Assembly (NCBI GenBank): GCA_023512345.1
Contig: JAILZT010000016.1
Location: forward strand, 1-64,000
Reading direction: 5' to 3'
Length of the DNA stretch: 64,000 bases
Source of the DNA: Paenibacillus sp.
Lineage (GTDB): Bacteria > Bacillota > Bacilli > Paenibacillales > Paenibacillaceae
Position numbers and translations under genes: made by a program. Shown one piece after another: positions 50,876 to 59,448 of the stretch. Every line of letters begins with the position of its first letter. Position 1 is the stretch's first letter. The notes under the pieces are model-generated. The model worked only from the letters and a program-made list of their open reading frames with translations, was not told the origin of the DNA and searched no databases.

Positions 50876-51928
50876 TCAGTGAATACTATGCATGCCAGAA
50901 AGATCTTCGGATAACGCGTCAAAACCTAAATGTACAGCTCGCCAATTGGAAGGAGTATCGTCTTCCCAGAGGCGAAAAGCTCGGTAGAACGAGCTTTGGT
51001 CTTCATATCCAAGCAGGAAAGCCACTTCTTTAAGATCGAGCGAAGGATCCGCTAGATACTCTATTGCCTTCTCTCGTCGAGCTTCAGTTAACAATTGCTT
51101 GAAGTTCGTATCTTTGTCGGTTAGTCGGCGCTGCAAGGTACGATCGCTCATCCCAAGCTCACTCGCAACGATATGGATGTCTGGCCGCCCTGAAGCTAAG
51201 CCGCGCTTCATAATCCACTTGACCATTTCTGTGATGGACTTGCTGCGTTGCTGCTCATTTAGCGATCGGTCCAGTGCCGGTGTTAGTATCTCGAGCAACT
51301 CAGCGTTGTAAGAGATAAAGTGACGATCGAGATCCCTTCGGTGAAGAGTGAGCCGGTTACGCACTGCACCTAACTTAACTCGGCAGCCGAAGTATTCTTC
51401 CAGGGCTTGTACATTTCCCATCTGGCCTGATAATTCAAGAGTATGCGCTGTAATAGGATAACCTGAGCCGCGCCGCCCGATCTCGAGAAGAGATGCCATT
51501 ATGATACCCACCAGCAACGGCGGCTCGGGCTGCTCTGCATAAAGCCATTCCAGTTCGATTGCACAAAGCTCCCCTTCCTCGATGATGTGAATACGTTCGG
51601 GGGCACACATTTGTTTGTACCGGGCCATACGTATTAGCGCGTCACGGTAGTCACGGGAATGGTAAGGCGCCAAGATAAGTGGTGGCAACTGCGATGTTTC
51701 CATATCCGTTGTAATTTTAACAATGCATTCGGCAGGGTCATTCACCATCTCCGAAAAGGCTTGCCAAATTGCAAAAAACTGGGCGGTATTCATAACAAAC
51801 GATTCATTTAGAACAGCCAGCGGCAATTGTGCTTTACGGATCACGTCGTGTGCATCAATATTAAACTTAGGCATTCCCTTCCAAAAAATTGCAGGAAATT
51901 TAATGCGATCTAAAGAATTAGACGTCAT
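50876..51928 (-). CDS. AraC-family regulator (OruR/ArgR-like sensor domain)
   Basis: 350 residues. The N-terminal 200 residues resemble the Arabinose_bd sensor used in OruR and virulence regulators (GYPITAHTLELSGQMGNVQA). C-terminal helix-turn-helix pair: VASELGMSDRTLQRRLTDKD and LKEVAFLLGYEDQSSFYRAF. It is about 135 bases downstream of nothing on its strand and divergent to none; it may regulate the AKR gene that follows on the same strand. Confidence 0.85.
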   Translation of the reverse strand: MTSNSLDRIKFPAIFWKGMPKFNIDAHDVIRKAQLPLAVLNESFVMNTAQFFAIWQAFSEMVNDPAECIVKITTDMETSQLPPLILAPYHSRDYRDALIRMARYKQMCAPERIHIIEEGELCAIELEWLYAEQPEPPLLVGIIMASLLEIGRRGSGYPITAHTLELSGQMGNVQALEEYFGCRVKLGAVRNRLTLHRRDLDRHFISYNAELLEILTPALDRSLNEQQRSKSITEMVKWIMKRGLASGRPDIHIVASELGMSDRTLQRRLTDKDTNFKQLLTEARREKAIEYLADPSLDLKEVAFLLGYEDQSSFYRAFRLWEDDTPSNWRAVHLGFDALSEDLSGMHSIH

Positions 51929-51968
51929 TCATTTTCACCTCTCTAATACGCTTATTCTATTACAATTT

Positions 51969-53057
51969 TTACTTTGTTTCAGCTAGTGAGATTCTGTAGA
52001 GCTTATCTTCATTTTCCTTTGGATTACCCCGCCCGTCGGAATTATTGCTGATGAAATAAAGGTAGTTATCTTCGATTAGCACATCCCGAATTCTACCAAG
52101 TCCAGTTATTACTTCTTTTTGTCCACCTGTCTCAAGATCAAATTCTATAAGTGCAGATCCCCTTAATGCTGCGACATACAATGTACCATTATAATAATCC
52201 ATACCAGAAGGTGCCCAAGTTACATCCTTTCCGGAAGTGAATAGCGGTGTTACCATACCTTCATGTTTGTCACGGCCTTCTATAATCGGCCAACCATAAT
52301 TTTGCCCGGCTTCTATGAGGTTAATCTCATCGTTAGCATCGTTACCATGTTCACTGGTGTATAGGGTGCCGTCTGGCGACCAGGTAATTCCTTGTGGATT
52401 CCGGTGTCCATAACTATACACGTAGGAATTTGGCAATGGGTTATCACTTGGTATAGATCCATCTAGATTCATTCTTAGTATTTTACCGCCTAAAGAATGA
52501 GTATCTTGCGCCGTATCCGATTCATATGCATCACCGGCTGTCGCATAAAGTTTGTCATCAGGACCTATTTTTATTCTTCCCCCATGATGCCAAGAACCAC
52601 TTGGGATTTTATCGAGCAGCAATCTTTCTTCTCTCCAGACGTTATCTTCCAAATGAAGTGTTACCACACGGTTAAACTGACCTGAACTGTCTACATACGT
52701 ATAATAAGCATAAGCCAGATTAGATTCCAAGAAATCAGGAGCTAAAACAAACCCTAACAGCCCTGCCTCTGAAGCTGTCGCAATTTCTTTCTCAAGCTCT
52801 ACGCTTTGCCGTTCTACTTCTCCATTTTCTATTCTTACGATGTTTCCTGGTCTTTCTGTCAAATAGAATGTATTATCAATTTTTTCAATAGACCAAGGAA
52901 CCTCTAGCTTCTCGGCAATGACTTTCTGATCCACATTGGACACAACTGAGACGTTGTTCTGCTGTTTTTGGGCGGGATTTTGTTGTTCATTTGCAGAACA
53001 ACCAGTGATTATAAAAATTGAAATCGTGGAAATTGCTAAGAATGTTCTCAACTTCAT
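51969..53057 (-). CDS. PQQ-dependent sugar dehydrogenase-like lipoprotein
   Basis: About 362 residues; lipoprotein signal ending at Cys about 20 (IFIITGCSANE). Six-bladed propeller of the soluble glucose/sorbosone dehydrogenase type: LTERPGNIVRIENGE, GLLGFVLAPDF, GSWHHGGRIKIGPDDKLYAT (catalytic His), GHRNPQGITWSPDG, SEHGNDANDEIN. Ca/PQQ-dependent oxidation of aldoses outside the membrane is likely; the Bacillus homologue is an uncharacterised YliI-type protein. Start ATG 53057 overlaps the MerR stop (TGATG), so the two are coupled. Confidence 0.9.
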   Translation of the reverse strand: MKLRTFLAISTISIFIITGCSANEQQNPAQKQQNNVSVVSNVDQKVIAEKLEVPWSIEKIDNTFYLTERPGNIVRIENGEVERQSVELEKEIATASEAGLLGFVLAPDFLESNLAYAYYTYVDSSGQFNRVVTLHLEDNVWREERLLLDKIPSGSWHHGGRIKIGPDDKLYATAGDAYESDTAQDTHSLGGKILRMNLDGSIPSDNPLPNSYVYSYGHRNPQGITWSPDGTLYTSEHGNDANDEINLIEAGQNYGWPIIEGRDKHEGMVTPLFTSGKDVTWAPSGMDYYNGTLYVAALRGSALIEFDLETGGQKEVITGLGRIRDVLIEDNYLYFISNNSDGRGNPKENEDKLYRISLAETK

Positions 53058-53416
53058 CACCCTTCCCCTTGCTCATATCTTTCGATTTTATGGTCCAGTC
53101 GATTGAGTGTTTTTTTCATGATCTCCATTCTAGAGATAAGCTGCTTGCGTTCCTCTATTAAGAGACTTTTTCTTGCGTCATGGGTTTCTTCCCCCTGTTG
53201 AAACAGCGCCACATATTCAATCAAGACCTCTATTGAGAGCCCTGCACTGCGCATGCATAATACGAACTCAACCCATCTGCAGTCTTCTTCCGTATAGTCT
53301 CTATTTCCGCTTTTGTTGCGAGTCACACGAGGTAGCAGTCCAATCCGTTCATAATAACGCAGTGTATCCTGCGTAACTTCGAATTTCTCGCTTACTTGTG
53401 TAATCGTCATCGACAT
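53057..53416 (-). CDS. MerR-family regulator of the NmlR/AdhR type (second copy)
   Basis: About 119 residues from ATG 53416, with TAGGAGG 8 bases upstream; an ATG at 53422 is too close. Helix-turn-helix TITQVSEKFEVTQDTLRYYE, and C54 (FVLCMRSAGLS) in the reactive position of NmlR/AdhR. It is the first gene of an operon with the sugar dehydrogenase, and its own promoter carries the operator, so positive autoregulation is likely. Confidence 0.88.
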   Translation of the reverse strand: MSMTITQVSEKFEVTQDTLRYYERIGLLPRVTRNKSGNRDYTEEDCRWVEFVLCMRSAGLSIEVLIEYVALFQQGEETHDARKSLLIEERKQLISRMEIMKKTLNRLDHKIERYEQGEG

Positions 53417-53508
53417 CCTCATAACCTCCTAATACGATAAAAAAACGACTAAAGAATGCTGAAATCAAGTCCAGTTCGTCTGAGCTATACATAGTCCACT
53501 CAAAATGA

Positions 53509-53539
53509 AGTATACAGTCTGGAGTTAACTCTAAGTCAA
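53509..53539 (-). promoter_or_regulatory. MerR-type promoter and operator of the merR-sugar dehydrogenase operon
   Basis: On the minus strand: -35 TTGACT (53534-53539), a 19-bp spacer and -10 TATACT (53509-53514). The spacer holds CTTAGAG-TTAA-CTCCAGA, a degenerate version of the AdhR box at 47447-47466. The promoter geometry is identical. Confidence 0.8.
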
Positions 53540-53637
53540 CTAGAAATGCTCCACCCTACTCAGGTTTGTTGATCCCCAAACTTTCTTTACATTAAAGTAA
53601 TGAGGCTTCAGCAGAAAAGTCGGGGAAACTGTTAGAT

Positions 53638-53664
53638 AGAAAAAAAGCCCTTTTTAGGGCTTTA
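53638..53664 (-). terminator. terminator of rph
   Basis: AAAGCCCT and AGGGCTTT pair around TTTT. On the minus strand TTTTTTTC follows. Confidence 0.8.
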
Positions 53665-53689
53665 AACAGTCTGACCTGACATACAGCTA

Positions 53690-56302
53690 TTACAATATTT
53701 CGATGTATCCTTCTGTTCCATTCACGCGAATTTGTTGCCCATCTTTTATCAGTTTGGTAGCATCTTCCACCCCGACAACTGCTGGTAAGCCATATTCACG
53801 TGCGATAACTGCCCCATGGGTCATCAGACCACCCACTTCGGTGACGAGGCCTTTTATGGATACAAACAATGTTGTCCAGCTAGGGTCAGTAAAAGAGGTA
53901 ATTAATATATCTCCATCTTCTAAATCAGCATCTTCCATGTTTAAGATAACACGTGCCCGTCCCTCTATAAATCCTGAAGAAACCGGAAGACCTACAATAG
54001 CTTGGGTTGGGAGGTTTTCTCGTTTGTACTTACCTGCAATGATTTCACCATCAGACGTAATCACACGTGGTGGAGTTAGTTTTTCATGAAATTTATATTC
54101 GTCTTTTCGTTTGCTGATGATCGGGTAAATTAATTTATTTGTGCGTACGACTTCGTGAAGTTCTTCAAAAGTGAGGTAGTATATATCTTCTTTTTCATGA
54201 ATAACACCCGCTTGTACGAGTTGTTCTGCTTCTTTCAGTAAAGCCTGCTTATAAACGAAGTAGCGATTAACCATACCGTATTTGGGATATTCTCTATACC
54301 CGGTGTAATTCCGGATTAGATCAATCTTTTGTTTTGTTTCTTTGGCTTTTTGTTCACCATCCGGTAATTGCTTTAATCGATATAATAACTCTTGTTCTTT
54401 TTTTAAAGCTTCCTGTCGCCCTTTCTCAAATTTCCGATGGCTAGCATTAGGCTCTATGTTTTTAATGTTACCGAGAATCATTGAGACAAGTGTAATTGGT
54501 TTCTCACTCCAACGAGTTCTAGCAATATCGATTTCACCGGCACATCGCATTCCGTATTTATTGAGATAAGCATGGATAGCATCAAAAGTTTCCTGTCCAC
54601 CCTCAAACTTAACAAGTCCCTCCCAAAAGTTATCATCTTTTGCATGTTGTAAATAAGCAATTACTTCTGGATAAGGACGAATCACATCTGCGACATTGAG
54701 TAGCTCCAGACCCATTTCCGAAGTAACATTGTTAGGCACAGATTGAGATAGCGTGTCTGCTACGTTTATTTCACCTAACCAGTTCCTCATTTTTTCATTA
54801 ATCCATGATGAAGCATCCATAGCAGCCATAATCACACCCATACTTTGTGGGTCAAATAAAAACTTCTTTAATAGCTGGATATCTTCTAAAATAAAATCAA
54901 ATAAATCTGATCCTGATTTTGTTAGGATGGTTTGCTTTAACTCTTCTATCGATGTTTGACTACGTTTAATTAATTCAGAGACGATTGTAGGATTGATTTC
55001 ACCTTGTACTTGGGACCCTGCTGACGACATACCTTTATTGCTATTACTGGGACTTAGTTCTTCTTTAGCATCGGGTAACAATTTTATAAAATCTCGCTCT
55101 ATTATGGTCATAAGTGCGTCTTTTAGGAGCGGATCGTGTTGACTAAAGGAATTTAACAACATTTCTCTGTTATGAGGTGAAGCCAGCATATCTGTAACAT
55201 CAACAAATAACCTTCCACCGGCATTAATCCGGGGTCCAAATGAGGATAGCTGGAATAAAGACATCCCCAAGGGTTTCATAGGATCTGTCATCATTTGTTG
55301 GTGACCCACAGATACATAAACGTGATTTTCTTGATCATTCGCTTCAGGGGTGGGGTATAAAGTTGTGATTGGCCGACTCTGGACAATATAGAAGGTATCA
55401 TCAACCAAACACCATTCGATGTCCTGAGGGCTGCCGAAATGTTCTTCGATATGTCTTCCGATTCGTTCGAGTTCTAAAATTTGTTGTTCTGTAAGAGTTT
55501 GCGTCTTTTGCTGATCAGGATCGATCTGCTTAGTCTCTGTTCCGCCTTCTTTTCGTACATAGATAGCCAGTTTTTTGGTTGCTATTCTCTTGTCGACGAT
55601 TTCACCTTCCCGTACTTTATAACAATCGGCAGATACCAAGCCAGAGACCAGTGCCTCTCCAAGTCCAAAACCGGCATCGATGGATAGTAACTTTCGGCTA
55701 GAGGTAATTGGATCAGCGGTAAATAAAATCCCCGAAGCCTGTGGGTAAACCATCCTTTGAACGATAACGGATAAATAAACCTGACTGTGATCGAATCCAT
55801 TTTGTATACGGTAGATTACCGCGCGATCCGTAAACAGGGAAGCCCAACATTTGCTGATATGCTGCAGGATAGCATTGCCGCCAATGATATTTAAATAGGT
55901 GTCTTGTTGACCGGCAAAAGAGGCATGTGGTAAATCTTCAGCAGTCGCACTAGAACGAACTGCATAAGCATGTTGATCACCAAATTGGGAGAGATAACGC
56001 GTAACTGCTTTCACAACATCGGAGGGAATTTCTGCTTCCAGTATGATTTGTCGAATCTTCTTATTGATTTCACCAATTTGATCTCGATCTTCTACTTTTA
56101 GCGTGGATAGTCGATTGAGCAGGGCATGATAGGTTTCGTTTTGTTCGATGGCTTTCTGATATCCAACGGTTGTAACACAAAATCCTTCGGGTACTTTTAT
56201 TCCTTTAACTTTTGATAGCTCCCCTAAATTCAACCCTTTTCCGCCAACGAATAAAAGCTGCGTATTTTCCACTTCCTTAAAACTGAGGACCAAAGAACTC
56301 AT
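53690..56302 (-). CDS. rph: rifamycin phosphotransferase (PEP synthase-like)
   Basis: 870 residues with the three-domain layout of Rph. N-terminal ATP-grasp (about 1-310: LLFVGGKGLNLGEL, YAVRSSATAEDLPHASFAGQ, QDIEWCLVDDTFYIVQSRPI), a drug-binding middle (about 320-760: MTDPMKPLGMSLF), and the swivelling phospho-His domain with H829 (GGLMTHGAVIAREYGLPAVV). It transfers the beta-phosphate of ATP to rifamycins, giving resistance. Listeria and Bacillus Rph share this length and the His position. No rifampin-associated element was recognised upstream. Ordinary PEP synthases are shorter in the middle and differ there. Confidence 0.9.
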   Translation of the reverse strand: MSSLVLSFKEVENTQLLFVGGKGLNLGELSKVKGIKVPEGFCVTTVGYQKAIEQNETYHALLNRLSTLKVEDRDQIGEINKKIRQIILEAEIPSDVVKAVTRYLSQFGDQHAYAVRSSATAEDLPHASFAGQQDTYLNIIGGNAILQHISKCWASLFTDRAVIYRIQNGFDHSQVYLSVIVQRMVYPQASGILFTADPITSSRKLLSIDAGFGLGEALVSGLVSADCYKVREGEIVDKRIATKKLAIYVRKEGGTETKQIDPDQQKTQTLTEQQILELERIGRHIEEHFGSPQDIEWCLVDDTFYIVQSRPITTLYPTPEANDQENHVYVSVGHQQMMTDPMKPLGMSLFQLSSFGPRINAGGRLFVDVTDMLASPHNREMLLNSFSQHDPLLKDALMTIIERDFIKLLPDAKEELSPSNSNKGMSSAGSQVQGEINPTIVSELIKRSQTSIEELKQTILTKSGSDLFDFILEDIQLLKKFLFDPQSMGVIMAAMDASSWINEKMRNWLGEINVADTLSQSVPNNVTSEMGLELLNVADVIRPYPEVIAYLQHAKDDNFWEGLVKFEGGQETFDAIHAYLNKYGMRCAGEIDIARTRWSEKPITLVSMILGNIKNIEPNASHRKFEKGRQEALKKEQELLYRLKQLPDGEQKAKETKQKIDLIRNYTGYREYPKYGMVNRYFVYKQALLKEAEQLVQAGVIHEKEDIYYLTFEELHEVVRTNKLIYPIISKRKDEYKFHEKLTPPRVITSDGEIIAGKYKRENLPTQAIVGLPVSSGFIEGRARVILNMEDADLEDGDILITSFTDPSWTTLFVSIKGLVTEVGGLMTHGAVIAREYGLPAVVGVEDATKLIKDGQQIRVNGTEGYIEIL

Positions 56303-56456
56303 TTAATATCTCTCCTAACTATTAAATTGTAAAAATTACATTTGACAAGAGTTTTCTGGCGTGATATATTCAATGTATAAGATGTACTTTTTATGTCCAT
56401 TTAAATTGTCAGAGATGTGATCTGATTATATCATCGTGTATATCTATATGCAATAT

Positions 56457-56492
56457 AAAGAACCCGACAAAACAGTCCAGGTTCTTTTTTGG
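56457..56492. terminator. hairpin terminator upstream of rph
   Basis: AAAGAACC and GGTTCTTT form an 8-bp stem followed by TTTTGG; loop 15 nt. Position would stop plus-strand entry or end the minus-strand gene at 56557. Confidence 0.6.
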
Positions 56493-56513
56493 TTTTTCGC
56501 TATCATGACAAAT

Positions 56514-56534
56514 AGCCCCCAATCAGGGGGCTTC
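56514..56534 (-). terminator. terminator of the 56557-57027 gene
   Basis: AGCCCCC and GGGGGCT pair with a 5-nt loop; on the minus strand ATTTGTC follows. Confidence 0.6.
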
Positions 56535-56556
56535 GGTGTAGCAAAGACAAAGGACT

Positions 56557-57027
56557 TTAATATTCTCTTTTAATCACAAAAAACGATCCCCGAATAGTTC
56601 CAGCTAGTTTCGACTTCTGCCTAGCAAACTTAAACTTCTCCGCTAACTCCTGTGGTATTTCCATCCCCTCAGAAAGTTTAAAACCAACTGCACGTTTCTT
56701 AGGGTCATCCACCGTATACATGACGTTGATCGCAAGACCATCCTCATAAAAGACGTAGGCAAATTGGATATTTTCCACTTGAAAACGTGACGTTTCTAAA
56801 GGCTTGGCCGAAAACTTAATATCACGTTCTTCTTTTAAAATCCGGTTTACATATTCAAGCGTCTCCTGGCTTTCACTAGCTGGTACAACCGTAAATTCAT
56901 GCTTGTATTTGTTCATAAAGTAACGGGCTTCATTAGCACGTAAACCAGCAAGTGCATCTACTACCGGTGAAGACTCCAAACCAACCGTAGTCACATTTTT
57001 AAAATCAACGATATAGGACATTTCCAT
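56557..57027 (-). CDS. hypothetical protein
   Basis: 156 residues, soluble, no signal peptide (YIVDFKNVTTVGLESSPVVD, …VPASESQETLEYVNRIL, …KLAGTIRGSFFVIKRE). I do not recognise the family. It sits 75 bases after the YobU-like gene on the same strand, may be co-transcribed with it, and has its own terminator. Well-formed start with GGGGAGATGG just before the ATG. Confidence 0.7.
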   Translation of the reverse strand: MEMSYIVDFKNVTTVGLESSPVVDALAGLRANEARYFMNKYKHEFTVVPASESQETLEYVNRILKEERDIKFSAKPLETSRFQVENIQFAYVFYEDGLAINVMYTVDDPKKRAVGFKLSEGMEIPQELAEKFKFARQKSKLAGTIRGSFFVIKREY

Positions 57028-57102
57028 CTCCCCTAAAAGTTATTCACCGATCGAAACGAAAGCAAAGATACGAATAACTGGCTTCGGAAGCATAGTCTCT
57101 TG

Positions 57103-57582
57103 TTATTTCCTTACAACAGGAATCCACATTTCACCAAAAACTAAGCCGTTACTCTGTCCCATCTCAACCGTTGCATTTGGACCGCCAACATAGGCAAAAT
57201 CATTTGCTTCCGGCAAGGCTTGACCAAAGGCAATACCAGCGAGCTTGTTATTTAATTCATCAGCCGTCTTCCCTTCCCCTTTAACAACCAGATATTCTCC
57301 CTTAGGAAATTGGATTACTCTGGCTTCTTCTGGTGCTCCTGCTTCTGTCATGACGCCGGCATAATGCATCATCTTGTTATTAACCGCTTCGTTCACGGCA
57401 AAAACGTAGTCATTTGTGGCCATGGCTTTCAAAGAATCAAGCGTTCCATCCTGACTGACAGTCTGCCAAAAGTCTGACTTTTCCTTATTTATTCCAGCAT
57501 AGTCGGTGTAATCGCTCTTAAGCTCTGTTCCAATACCTATAACGATAAATCCGTCTTTTTCTTCAATAGTATAGTTTGTCAT
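57103..57582 (-). CDS. GyrI-like/effector-binding protein (YobU-like)
   Basis: About 159 residues from ATG 57582 (GAGAGGAAG upstream; TTG 57588 is the alternative). Fold of the SOUL/GyrI effector-binding family: YTIEEKDGFIVIGIGTE, FWQTVSQDG, YLVVKGEGKTADELNNKL, FGEMWIPV. In B. subtilis YobU is a similar protein encoded divergently from the HTH regulator YobV, the same arrangement as here. It probably binds small hydrophobic molecules. Confidence 0.85.
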   Translation of the reverse strand: MTNYTIEEKDGFIVIGIGTELKSDYTDYAGINKEKSDFWQTVSQDGTLDSLKAMATNDYVFAVNEAVNNKMMHYAGVMTEAGAPEEARVIQFPKGEYLVVKGEGKTADELNNKLAGIAFGQALPEANDFAYVGGPNATVEMGQSNGLVFGEMWIPVVRK

Positions 57583-57693
57583 ATTCAAAACTTCCTCTCA
57601 TTTTAAATTTAATCAAATGATTTGTCTTCTTCACTTGATAATTATATGATAGCCTTTAATCATGTCAAAAAATGATACTGTTTAGGAGTTCCT

Positions 57694-58656
57694 ATGAAAA
57701 AAGTTGAACGGATTAATGTCATCATGCGGTATATCAACAATCGTGCCCACTTTACCATTTCTGAGATCATGCGAGAATTTAACATCTCTCGTTCGACAGC
57801 TATTAGAGATATCAGAGAAATTGAGGCCCTTGGGATGCCGCTTGTCGCTGAAGTTGGCAGGGATGGGGGTTATTTTGTTATGCGTAACTCTGTCCTGCCC
57901 GTTGTTCGTTTTACCGATAATGAGGTCAAAGCTCTTTTTATAGCCTTTATGGCCACAAGAAATCAACAACTCCCCTACCTAAAGAGCCGACAGTCATTAG
58001 CTGAAAAATTACTAGGACTTATCTCAGAAAACCAGCAAGATGACCTTTTTCTTTTAAATCAAATCTTGCTATTTGAAGGGACCAATCCCCATAACCCCGA
58101 CCTGCTTGATCTTTCCGACCTCCCCCATCCCCTCTTAGAAAAACTGATCCAAATCCTTCTTTTGGATAGCTGTCTAATGATTAGCATCAAAGAAGAGAAG
58201 GTAACAAACTCTTATCCCATTTATCTCCTGCACCTTTATCGTGAAAAAAGTATTTGGCTGATTGAAGGTTTTGACTTGAAGGAAGAAAAGAAGCGGATAT
58301 TCCCTGTCGACCATCTTACCGATGTCCAACCCTACCCGATGGAAAAAAGATTAAGTAAGAAGAAGATTTTAGACAAACTAAGTAAGCAGGAAGAAGTAAT
58401 CAACCTCGTCCTTGAACTTGGTCCAAAAGCGATTGCCCAGTTCAGAAAATACCATCCTTTAAAAGTTTCAATTTCCTATACGAATCCTTATCAAAGCACA
58501 GCCATTCTAAAGACTTTTATCGATATTAATAAGCCCGAAGAAATGACTGAAATAACAAATTGGCTTCTTTTTCTTGGTGGAGATATCGAGCTTAGGGAAG
58601 TGCCAGTGGAACTTTTATCGGGTTTACAAGAGAGATTAAGATTATATTGCCCATAA
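57694..58656 (+). CDS. HTH-WYL transcriptional regulator (YobV/YafY-like)
   Basis: 320 residues. N-terminal helix-turn-helix (FTISEIMREFNISRSTAIRD) with the wing LVAEVGRDGGYFVM, then the WYL-like sensor (SYPIYLLHLYREKSIWLIEG, DLKEEKKRIFPVDHLTD) and C-terminal WCX part. It should bind a ligand and control the divergent YobU-like gene; 105 bases lie between them. Confidence 0.88.
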   Translation: MKKVERINVIMRYINNRAHFTISEIMREFNISRSTAIRDIREIEALGMPLVAEVGRDGGYFVMRNSVLPVVRFTDNEVKALFIAFMATRNQQLPYLKSRQSLAEKLLGLISENQQDDLFLLNQILLFEGTNPHNPDLLDLSDLPHPLLEKLIQILLLDSCLMISIKEEKVTNSYPIYLLHLYREKSIWLIEGFDLKEEKKRIFPVDHLTDVQPYPMEKRLSKKKILDKLSKQEEVINLVLELGPKAIAQFRKYHPLKVSISYTNPYQSTAILKTFIDINKPEEMTEITNWLLFLGGDIELREVPVELLSGLQERLRLYCP

Positions 58657-58729
58657 TATTAAGTAAACTAATCGATTTTGAACATTACGTTAATATAATT
58701 GCACAATGAGTAAAATTGCTTTTTGTGCA

Positions 58730-58750
58730 TTATTGCCCTTTGGGCAATAA
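58730..58750. promoter_or_regulatory. candidate operator of the TetR-MMPL pair
   Basis: TTATTGCCC and GGGCAATAA form perfect 9-bp arms around TTT, 47-67 bases upstream of the TetR start. TetR exporters are usually autoregulated through such palindromes. Confidence 0.75.
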
Positions 58751-58796
58751 ATGTGATATAGTGGTCTAGACAAATAGAAGGGCGGAGGATTCTGTC

Positions 58797-59414
58797 ATGA
58801 TAAATAAGACCAGTCTGCGGGAAATAAAAAAAGAAGCTACCGCTAACACCTTATCTGAAACTGCGTTCCAGCTTACGATCGAGCGCGGATTGGAGGGTTT
58901 TGTAGTTGAGGATATCGTGCAGCGTGCCGGCTATTCCCGGCGTACGTTCGCTAATCATTTCTCCTGCAAGGAAGAAGCAGTAGCGATGGCGGCCTATCCT
59001 TACCATGGCTTAGATGAATTTTTCGATCTGCTCCATCTGATGCCCGATTCCACGTCACCGCTCGAAGCGATGTACCAATTCGTGAAGATGCAGCTGGCTG
59101 AACAATCGCTAAAAAGAATGCATCAGCTGTTCACGCTTTGTAAGAAGTATCCGACTCTAGAGCCATACACGCTAAGCGTGATCCGCAGCCTGCAGATAAG
59201 AACGCAGAATCTGTTAACGGACTTATATCGGGAAACGCATTCGACCCAGTACACCAATCTTTTGGCGGGAGCGATTATCTCCTCCATTATGTCTGTGCTT
59301 GATGGAACGTTACAAGTTCTCCTACCCGGCCAAGCCGAAGAAGAATCACCCGGAGCCGTTTCATTTGACCACTATTTAGATACGACATTCAACTACTTAA
59401 GGAATGGATTCTAA
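58797..59414 (+). CDS. TetR-family repressor
   Basis: 205 residues with a TetR helix-turn-helix (GFVVEDIVQRAGYSRRTFAN, HFSCKEEAVAMA) and an alpha-helical ligand domain. AGGGCGGAGGATTCTGTC precedes the ATG. It lies 34 bases before the MMPL gene on the same strand and should repress itself and the exporter. Confidence 0.9.
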   Translation: MINKTSLREIKKEATANTLSETAFQLTIERGLEGFVVEDIVQRAGYSRRTFANHFSCKEEAVAMAAYPYHGLDEFFDLLHLMPDSTSPLEAMYQFVKMQLAEQSLKRMHQLFTLCKKYPTLEPYTLSVIRSLQIRTQNLLTDLYRETHSTQYTNLLAGAIISSIMSVLDGTLQVLLPGQAEEESPGAVSFDHYLDTTFNYLRNGF

Positions 59415-59448
59415 AATTGAAACACATTAAAGGAGAGGCTAACTCGTT

